Source: Chromera velia (lineage: Eukaryota > Sar > Chromeraceae). From it: 30,214 bases of DNA. The stretch lies in assembly GCA_018398765.1 (NCBI GenBank), contig JAHBMJ010005669.1, forward strand, positions 38,312 to 68,525, written 5' to 3'. Positions 1 through 9,056 of this stretch are shown in pieces (within the stretch, counting starts at the first letter, position 1; each line of letters starts with the position of its first letter). The notes beneath the pieces are model-generated. The model saw only the letters and a list, made by a program, of their open reading frames with translations. It was not told the DNA's origin and did no database searches. The position numbers and the translations under genes were made by a program.

Positions 1-124
1 GGGGCAGAAAGAGAATCGGACGAAAGTCTTTTTTCCAATTCGATGAAAAAAGAGCAACAGAAGTGAAGCAGACCACCTGCACCTTCTCAAACAGACTTCT
101 TCTATGTCCGTTCTCCTCCTGCAG

Positions 125-646
125 CAGGTCCCGAAGCGGAAGGGAAAGGACAAGGGAGCGGACGCCAACAGCAACACTGCGGTTTCTTCTTGTACGCTCC
201 GCTTCTTGGGCCCAACTTCATGCACGGCTCCGCTACCGTTGCCTCTCTTTCCGGCTCTCTCCTCTCATTCTTTGGGGGATGCGAGAGGGGTGGGGGGGGA
301 ATCGGGGGGCAGTAAGAAGAGCAAAAAGGGTGCCGAGAAAACAGGGGGCACAGAGGGGGAGAGTGCAGCTTCGTACGAGGACCTCCAGAGTCTCTCGAAT
401 CCGGACGTCTTGGTCGCACGGAGTGACGGCAAGATTCAGGTCTGGGGGAGGGAAGGAAGAGTGTTTGAAGAGAATTTGGGCTGGACGCTCGCCTGCCTTC
501 TGTGGGAAGGGGAGGGGAAGGGGTGGGCAGAAAGGAACTGAAAAAGCTTGTGGCTGGCTTGCGTGCTTGCTTACTCTGATTCTTTACTGAATTTGTACTT
601 TCTCACATGTACTTCCTCACATGCACTTCCTCTCTCTCTTTCTCTC

Positions 647-716
<70 letters not shown>

Positions 717-3700
717 CGTGTCTGTATGCAGCTGTTGTCGTGGTCTGATCATGGGAGAAGGCTGATGTGTGTGCGAAGCGTTGAGATGGGGGATCTCTCC
801 AAAGGGTCCTCTCGGGAGTTGCCCTGTGCGTGGGTGAGCCCCTCTGCAGTCGCTGTGGTGGCAGGGCGTGGAGGGGGCGGAGCTGCAGAAAGCAGCCACG
901 GGTGGCTTGTGATTCTGGACACCCTCACTTGTTCCCCCACTGTGGCAGCTCCGCTGCCTGCTCCCTTGAGGTCTCTGTCTTCAATCCTCATGACCTGTTT
1001 CGACAAACCGTACGCTGCGGCTTCTCGGCGTTTTGTGTCCTCGAAAGAAGAATCGACAGGACAGAACCCTGTTGTCGTCGCTCTTTTCGCAGACGGACGA
1101 GTGAGTGCGGTGTGTGCCCCCGCACTGCCTGCCCCTGGATATCAATTGGCCGCCATGGAGGGAGTGGGGAAGGGAATGGAAGAGGAGGGAGAGGGGGATG
1201 AGGGTGAGGGGCAGGATGGAAGTTGGGTCCCTTTGCCTCTTCATTGTGTGCCGAGAGAACCGGATGAGTTTGGAGGGCTGGCAAGTGACCTCGTGGGAAG
1301 AGGAATCACCAGGTCGACAGCGTTCGAACAGTCTCTATGGAACTCTATAGGAGAGGAAGAGGAGGAGACGGCAGTTACAGAAGAGCAGAGAACACGACTG
1401 GATTCAGCCCTAGTTTCGTTGGTTCGTGCAGGAATGCTGGGGAGTCTAGGAGGCCTGAGTCGTGTGCAGCTACGACCGTTGACAGAGACCCTCCCACCTG
1501 CCGAGGGGGGTGGGGCCGCTGCAGGAGAGCCCCCTCTGTCTCCGCCTCTGTCGTTCTCTCTGGCACTGTCGCCAGATGGAGAGGGAAAAGGAGAGGGGGG
1601 CGGGAAGTCAAAAGAAAAGGGGAAAGCGAAAGGGGGGGGAAAGACCGGAGACGGATCACCGTCTTCGTCTGCTTTGCTTTTGTCTCTACTGGAGGAGTTC
1701 AAGGTCCGTCAAGTCTTTTGATTTGTGAGGGTTTCTTTTGTATTGTTTGTATATTATGCTCAACTTGCCTTGTCTTGTCCTCTTTTCCGTCCGTCTCGTG
1801 CACGCTTCCTGTTTTTGCCTCGAGGCTTTCCCTTCCCGCTTTCAATTGGTTCTCTTTCTGCTTGTCTTCTTCCTTTACCCGAGCGAAAGAAGTGCTCGAA
1901 GATGAGTAGGAGAAGCATGACCATCCCTCCCATTAAAAAAAGCAAAAAAGAAGACAAGACCGATTTGAAACGTAAAAGAGGCAAATGTGTGGCGCAATCA
2001 CACCGTGTTTCCCTTCCCCTTGGGCACCTTCAAAGCAGACACATGAAAGGCCGCGCTTTTCTCATTGACTCCAAGCTTCGCTGGTAGTCGTTTGACAATC
2101 GCTCGAAGGAAGAAAGGCGAAAAGGGAGGAAGGAACAAAGACCTTCCTCTTTCACGCTGCCTCCTCTGTGTCGATCCTTTCACTTCTACGTGCTCAGAGG
2201 GCTAGAGCGAATTCAAATACGCTGTTCCCTTGTGACAGTACTTTCTTTGGGGCTCGATGTGGAATCCTCTCTTTTCTTCTCTTGCAGGTTCCCCAAAAAC
2301 TGGCACAATACGGCACCCTTGAGACAGCCAAAAAGCTCCGGCTTCCCCGAACGCTCCTCGCCCTCCTGGAGACGCCTCTGATCTCGGAGACTGAGGCGGT
2401 CGCAATTTTGAGAGAGACAGCCAGAGGGGGGGAGACGGGAGCCTCGTCCTCGTCAAGCGGTTCAGAGGGAGATGAGAGCTCCGACTCCCTCCCTCTCGTG
2501 TCGTTCGGTAAAGTCCTCACCCGTCTCCGAATGGTGGGGGGGGGCATTGACTCCCATGGGGCGCCGCCTGTCCGGTCCGACGCCGCAGGGGGACTCGACG
2601 CGATGGCGCGAGCCCTCCGTGCGGGTTTAACGGCGGCAGATGCGGTGCGGTTGTTGGAGCTTGCTGGTGAATGGCTCGCTGTGCACATCGCACTTGGAGG
2701 AGGGGGGGGGCAGGATGAAGATGAGGATGAAGACGTGGACGGAGAGGACGAAGAGGAGGAAGAAGAGCAGCTAGGGAGATTGCAGGGGGGTACAGGGAAG
2801 GGGAAGCAGTCATCGGAAAGAAAAGAGAAGGAAAAAGAAAGTATGGCGAAGGAGGTTGACATACCTCCTTCTGATCAGGTCAGAATGCATATGGCGTTTT
2901 GCTGACGGAAAATGGTTGTGCTTGTATGCACAATTCGGAATGCTCGATTCGGTTCGATTTGCATGCACAAAAAGTTTCAGAGCGTTTCAACCTGATGAAT
3001 TTCTTCCTTCCTCGAACCCCTCTGCTTTTTTTCGACGTCTTTTACCAGTTTGAGTCAGATGGCTGATTCACTTTGTGCCTCCGTGTGAGTGTATTCCTTT
3101 CACAAACCCTCACATTCCTCTGCATTGCGTGTGTGTGTATGTGTGCAGGTGTTGTCGTTCCTCTGCGCGCTAATCGACGGCTGTTTGACTGTCAGTAGCT
3201 TCCTCGCTTCGAAGTTTGTCGATCGTTCCGCCGTTTCTGTTTCTTTCCTTCTTTCTTCCTCCATTCCTGCATTTCTTACATTTCTCGTTTGCTTTTTTTC
3301 TCTTTGCTCCTCTCTTGTCCTCAACAAGAGAAGACGGGCTCAAAGATGAATCGACAGAAAGGGAAACACAGAGACAGACAACCAATCAGACCGACCACAC
3401 AGTCATCGGTCTTGTCTCTTTTTCGCTTTTTCGGATTGGGAGGGAGATCTTATCACTCCTGCTGGCAAACGAAAAATTGCACATAAAGACATTAGCTGAC
3501 TGCAAAGACTGAGATCCACCTGTGACTTGTCTTCTTCGATACGTTTATTTTCTCTCCTTCCTCCTCTTGCTTGCAGATCCTTGTGCAAGGGAAGTCACTG
3601 GACGCGGCTACAGAAGCGGACTCAGATACTGAGGGAGTGGGAGAGGGAGACCACGAGGCGGTCTTCAAACACCTTCGTTTTCTGGTCAATGCAGCAAGGA

Positions 3701-3829
3701 AAGAGACGGACAAGGCGGAGGAGGTGATGATGGAGGCAGAGGAAGTCCTCAAAGCGACAGAGAACGAACGAAGAAGCAGGAAGGATAAGCTCTCGGTAGG
3801 TTGTTTGTTGCACTATAGGTCGATTGTTA

Positions 3830-3867
<38 letters not shown>

Positions 3868-4195
3868 CGTGTGTGTGTGAGTGAGTGTGTGCGTGCGTGC
3901 GTGTATGCATTCCTCTGTGACTGTCAAACATCCGTTGTTCTGTCAAAGTCGAGTGGAAAGAGTTCTCGCATGTTTCCTCTGGGTTGTTTTTTTTCGCCAT
4001 GACCCTTTCTTTTCATCACAAGAGTTGACCCAGTAACTTAAAATAATGCGCATTCCGCAAAAGAAGACATGAGTCTTGTTTCCGGTTGTTGCTTGACTAT
4101 GTATGCAGATCTTTTCACACGGCCAATTTGAACTTGTGAGTGTGGAGACCTTCCGACCTGTTGCTTCGGGTAAAAGGAGACCTAAGGGCAGATAA
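125..4195 (+). CDS. NOL11: NOL11-like nucleolar protein, 3' part (six exons in window)
   Basis: Exons read at 125-439, 732-1703, 2288-2878, 3149-3190, 3577-3795 and 4109-4195 (stop TAA); every intron is GT-AG and phase 0, giving about 741 residues. The 5' end lies outside: exon 1 opens after a CAG acceptor at 122-124 (127 is also possible). Exons 1-2 carry beta-propeller-like text (DGKIQ joined to LLSWSD; HGWLVILDTL; VVVALFADGRVSAV). Exon 3 has glycine-rich and very acidic stretches and a helical part (AADAVRLLELAGEWL). Exons 4-6 form a helical C-terminus (FLCALIDGCLT joined to ILVQG, a long charged helix, then GQFELVSVETF), which matches my recollection of the NOL11 C-terminal domain. NOL11 belongs to the t-UTP part of the SSU processome and supports rDNA transcription and early pre-rRNA cleavage. 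The exon structure is firm; the family name rests on the C-terminal pattern only. Confidence 0.6.
630..714 (+). repeat. Compound (CT)n(GT)n microsatellite in NOL11-like intron 1
   Basis: CT-rich tract to about 685 followed directly by GT repeats to 714. It ends 17 bases before the acceptor AG at 730-731, so the CT part may serve as an extended polypyrimidine tract. Confidence 0.95.
3831..3904 (+). repeat. Compound (CT)n(GT)n(GTGC)n microsatellite in NOL11-like intron 5
   Basis: (CT)n from 3831 to 3850, then GT repeats with GC interruptions to about 3904. It lies near the 5' end of the intron (3796-4108), in the same order on the sense strand as the intron 1 tract. Confidence 0.95.
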
Positions 4196-5280
4196 GCAAG
4201 CTAACAAAAGGTTTGATGATGATGAATTTACAGGCTGCGCTACAATTCGCACATACATATAATATTAGACGAGTCTGCGAATGATCGAATAAATGCAAAT
4301 GAACTTGAACTTCAACATTATTCTAAATAAATTAGTGATTAGTACATCTTATAAAGCTCCCTAAACACTGCTAGCATGCTAGTTTGAGCTCCGAACTCTT
4401 TCTGGGTCGCAAGCGAGAAATAAGTTTCCAAAGTTTGTGGAATTTAGTGGAATCATCACTAAAATCTAGACGAGTAGATTCCACGGTAAATTCCACTGTG
4501 ATAAATGGCACACAAATCCATCAAATTTCACTAATTAAATTCCAAGGCTAAATTTCATTAATAAACGAGGAATTTAATACAGTTAATTTTATAAGGTATG
4601 TGAAGTGTTGTTTGAATGTATAATAAACAAAAAAATGTTTTTCAGTAATTTTTAGAGTATCATATTGAAGCCAGACAAGATTAAAAAAACGGTCTTAAAT
4701 GCATTTAACACCTAAATAACACTTTCAACAACACTGTACTTTTTTTCAGTAACTGCTAAATATTATATGTATACACATTAAATTCAACCTAGTATGACAG
4801 TTTTTGGTTGTTCCGATGCATATGCTTTTGAATATTGTTTTAATTTAGGCTTCGAACAATCAAGTGCATGGAACTGCCAGAGGTTCGTGATCAAAACAGA
4901 AAGAATGCAGAAAAGAGAATGAAGAACATGAGGACCAGAAACACCTGCACAAAGGAAACCGAATGAAGCGGCAGAAACACAAACATGACTTCAAGTCAGA
5001 AGCATTGGTGTGAATATCGATATAGGGCAACAACGAAGCGGGTTCGGCCCTGCAGTTGAAGTAAGCGAGTGAGGGAGCAATTCAATGAGTCGGTTTGTCC
5101 ATCAGGTTTCCCCGAGCCATCCAGACTGACTTTGGAAAAGTATCTTTCCATATTTTGAAAACGGAGGAGCCATTCATGCAGCAAAAGAATGTCGTCTCGA
5201 TAATCACTGTTGCTTCGGGGACCAATCAATAGTTCGAGACGGAAGGCAGTGAGTGTCTCCAACTTGTTTCCACATCAGTG
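4196..5280. other. AT-rich intergenic region between convergent genes
   Basis: No supportable coding exon. The NOL11-like gene ends at 4195 and the syntaxin gene ends (minus strand) at 5281, so this holds both 3' flanks. Positions 4437-4560 contain several AAATTCCACT / AGTGGAAT segments in opposite orientations, a decayed foldback. A minus-strand reading frame at 4996-5262 has no recognisable content and lacks a membrane segment, so it is not taken as the syntaxin tail. Confidence 0.7.
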
Positions 5281-6667
5281 TCAAACAGACAGAAGCACAA
5301 GGGATGACAGAAAAAAGAGACACTGCAGCGAGCGAAAACCTACGTACAGCCAGATAGAGAGCGAACAGACACCCGGCTCAGACAACCTCTCAATATCTTC
5401 TCCATTAGAGAAAAGCCTTCTTTCTCGTCTAATCCCCCTTGTCCCTCCCAACCCCCCCCGTCTCTCTCTTCTTGGCTGCCCGACTCAAATTGACTGACCT
5501 TGATGATGAGGCTCCTGTTCGATTTGGCCCAGTTGTAGTACTTCAACAGTTCTGCTTGGGCTGCAAACACACGGACAGACACAGAGCCACGAAAAGCGAA
5601 ATGCAAAGATTGCAGTCATCACAGGAAAGCCCCAAGTAGCGGGGGCACAACAGAGAACCGACTTTGAAAAGCAACCCACAGAAAGAAAGAAAGGAAAGCC
5701 AAAAGGACCAACTAACCTTGGTTGACGTTTTCTAACGTTTGCGTCGTGTCCTCGTCTATTCTTTCTATCATCTCCCCCTGGCTAGTCACTAGTTGAGCGA
5801 CCCTCTGGAACATTTGACCGAGCTCCGCAATCATCTTCTGGACGTTTTCCATCGCCTGCCATGTCATGTCACGTCAGGTGACGCACGCCACAACACGAGG
5901 AGTGGACAGTGAAGAGGGGGGAGAAAGAAGGAAAGAAAGGGGGAAAGAACACGATCATTCGAAAGTGAAACGAGAAGGAAGGAAGACCGGAATCAATCAA
6001 GTGGGACGTCCAGAGAGAGTGAAAGAGAGATAGATCGATAGAGAGAACTGGTCGCACGCACTCTGGAGAACCACCCATGGGTTCCTCTCTTACACGCACT
6101 CTCACACAAACTCACATGCGCATCTTCGTGTGTCTTTGGTCTTTCAACCTTTTTTCCTTTCAAGCGCTCGAAAGAAATATGAAAGCATCAGAGACCATGG
6201 GTAAAGAATGTGTCATCACTCTCGCTCAGTGCGAAAGACTAATAATGTTCAGGTTTCTCATCATGTGCTTTCTTGCGCTTTCTTTCCTTCACGACTCTGT
6301 GATTCGTCGTCCGCAATCACTCCACGAAGTTTTTCCCCCCCTTTGTTTCGCTTTCGTCTGAACATCTGATAATCCCAAATCGTCCGGAGGGCAAGTGCAG
6401 CCAGCCAGATCGGGGAAGGAAGAAGGGATCGGCCCAGGGAAGTAAGGCAGCAAGAAAGCAGTCAAAATTAGAAAAGGGGAAAATCCGGAGACTTTCAACT
6501 GACCTCGGCTCGTGACTGCGTGTACTGGTGTCCCGTGTCTTGCATTTGCAGAAGACCCCCCCTGCACCGATGCACGTACAAAGAAAGCGAGTGAATACGA
6601 ATACACACACATACACATATACACACTTACTCACACTTACTCTCACTTTCACACTCACACACACGCT

Positions 6668-6749
<82 letters not shown>

Positions 6750-8436
6750 CACAGAGCGCGGGAGAGAGGAAAACAACTTTGTTAGAGCTCCTGGACCTCT
6801 CTGCCCCTGCTTTCCTTTGAGGACTGAGCCTGTCTGCCTCTATGGGAGGGGAGCAGAAGGTGGAGGAAAGAAGAGGAGATAACTTCTTTTTCTTTCTGTC
6901 GGACAAAGTCGGAGGCAACCAAGTGAAGAGAACGACAAAAAACGAAACTGGATGATGGATAAGCACACCTTCAAACAGTGTACACGTGTAGACAGACTCA
7001 AATGTGGACACACTCCCTCCCTCACGCTGAGAGAGAAAGGAAAACCTGAACGACCAACCGACCGACCGACTGACGATTCAGGGTCTCTGTCGGGGGCACC
7101 CGTAGGCGCACCCCAGGCAGTCGCGGCAGGCCCTCCAGAGTCATTTACTGGGGCGTACATTTGCCGCCGCCTCTCTAGTTGTTGGAGGTTCTGCAGCGAA
7201 ACACAAGAACAACATATGCGTGCACTATGGACGCGTGCGCGTACCGCATCCACCTTAACACACACGAACGGGAAGGAACCAAATACAGACGGGGGAAGTC
7301 CGTCGAAAAAATAAAGCCCGATTTTCTCTCCCCCCCCCCTTTTTTTCCCCCTAGGTGCTGCCTGCGTGCTGTCGTCCGCCCCACTCGTTCCTGTCTGAAG
7401 CTGCGCTGCCGCCTCCACCCTTTCACGCGAGTGTCAGTCATTTTCCTATTTCGGTCTCCCTTCACCTCGATCGCTTTTCTGCCTCGACCAAGTCTATCTG
7501 TCCACCGCCCTTCTGCTGCTGAAGTGGTTCTAGGCAAGAGGGCTGCGAAAAGAGTCAAGAGGGGGTCACGAAGACTGACACACAGGCAGACAGACAGAGA
7601 ACTGACGGACCTTTGTTCGTTGCTCCAGAGCGTTCTTGAAATCTCGCGTGGCCTCCATGTGCCTGGACCGCACAGTAGTCACCATGTTGTTCAAGTGAGC
7701 CTGTGAGTGGCGTGACGAGGCACTGATCCTCTCTGCCGCCTTTTGGAGATAGTCGATCTTTCCGAGGAGGTCGTCCAGAGACTGCAGAGGAGAGGGGAGG
7801 GATGCGAACGAATGGGATGGAGGGGCGATACTTGCATACATCAATCGTGCAACTTCTATACAGGCTGGATTGTGAGAGAGGTGGCGGGTGGTGGTGGGGG
7901 GGAAGACACGGGCATACGTTTATCTGACACACACAAACAACACAGCTGAGCACCCGAAAAAAGAGACTCCTGGTTTGTGCGAATCGTTCTTTTAACAGAA
8001 AGACGCACCCGCAGATTAAAGAAATTTGTTCAAATGAAACAACCCAGGAAGTCTTCATGACTTACGCTTTTGATACTGTAAGTAAGTTCGTCGATTTGCG
8101 AAGATTTGTCGTTGAACATTCTCTTACTCCTCACAACTGCAGTCAACACACAACGCGACAAGAGATGAGTCTGTGCAGAATTCTCCAGCACATAGATTGG
8201 AGAGAACGGAAAATGGGACACTGCTCACGTTTTGTCAGCTCGCTCAGTTTCATCTGGGTGACGTTCAACTCCCTTCCGATTTCTCCCGCAGAGGCAATGA
8301 AGGCTGTCTCTGCGGGCCCCAGGGCAGCAGAGGCAGAGGGCCGCCGTGCCTCCTGAAGGCCCCCCGTTGCTGCTGCCGCTGCTTTGTGCTTCTCCGTGAG
8401 CGAGAAGAATTCCGCAGTCCTGTCGACGCACGCCAT
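5281..8436 (-). CDS. STX5: Syntaxin-5/Sed5-type Qa-SNARE, complete, eight exons
   Basis: Exons on the minus strand: 8436-8229, 8136-8066, 7781-7611, 7190 to about 7046, about 6538 (or 6561) to 6504, 5855-5717, 5560-5499 and 5322-5281 (stop TGA); about 290 residues, normal for Sed5. The start MACVDRTAEFF carries the DRTxEF N-peptide motif that binds the SM protein Sly1. Exons 1-3 give the Habc region (LTKLVRSKRMFNDKSSQID across junction 1). Exon 6 is the SNARE helix (ELGQMFQRVAQLVTSQGEM) with the zero-layer Gln in VTSQGE; exon 7 continues AQAELLKYY..SNRSLIIK; exon 8 is a tail anchor (CLFFLSSLVLLSV). Sed5 proteins drive ER-Golgi and intra-Golgi fusion. All introns are GT-AG, phase 0 or 1. Only the exon 4/5 junction is uncertain: the frame before TGHQYTQSRAE needs a phase-1 donor such as 7045/7044 or an additional small exon. 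Confidence 0.92.
6602..6747 (-). repeat. Compound microsatellite in syntaxin intron 4
   Basis: On the plus strand CA-rich, ACGC, CA and then GA repeats. On the sense (minus) strand of the host gene this reads (CT)n(GT)n(GTGC)n, the same order as the two tracts in the neighbouring NOL11-like gene. Confidence 0.95.
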
Positions 8437-9056
8437 CTTGCGCCTGCTATCGAGTCTGACTTTCGAAGTTCAACCTGGACAAAGCAGTGACTCGGACAAA
8501 AAAATTGAGGGCTTCCGAGTCGATGGAAACGCTCCTCGAACGTGCACGTGTCGAATTAAACAAAAGCCGTGAACAGAACTGATTGAGTGCGGTTCGTGCG
8601 TGTTTCGAGATAGAACTCATCAAAGAGAAAGTTGCTGGGAAGTGCTTGTGTTGGAGTACGTTGAAAGGTGTGAACGTGTTTTTGTGGAGCCGAATTGGCG
8701 CGTCGCACGATCGTTGCATGTGCTGCGCGGCGGCGCCTATGCACATGCATGCGCGCACCGATCGATCGACGTGCATGCGCGCATGGCCCCGGCCGCGCGC
8801 CGCCATGCATGAAAGACTGCAATGCCGTCTCCTGACAGGCTCCTGATCCTCCACAGTGTTCGCAGTGAGATGCATGCGAGTCCAAGGCGACCTTGTGAAC
8901 CCATGTAAGCATTCCTCAGAGGCAACTTGCCAGAGACACCAGCTACTAAGTCTTGCTTGGCGACTCGGACTGCATCCCTTCCCGAAGAGAGTGGGTGGGT
9001 ACTCTGAACTCGTCTCCTTTCGCCCTGTACATAGGATTTGGTGTGGATCCGACAGC
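8437..9056. promoter_or_regulatory. Divergent promoter region with TGCATGC cluster
   Basis: This 620-bp gap separates the start codons of the minus-strand syntaxin gene (8436) and the plus-strand BAR-like gene (9057). It holds TGCATGC at 8746-8752, 8772-8778 and 8871-8877, an ATGCATG at 8805-8811, and ATCGATCGA at 8761 within a GC-rich patch (about 8720-8820). TGCATGC is a known ApiAP2-bound promoter element in apicomplexans, which are relatives of chromerids. A regulatory role here is inferred from position and motif only. Confidence 0.5.

Noticed and set aside
4996-5262. Minus-strand 88-residue frame as the last exon of the syntaxin gene
   Set aside because: It has no membrane segment, whereas 5322-5281 joins in phase to SLIIK and gives a hydrophobic tail with a stop.
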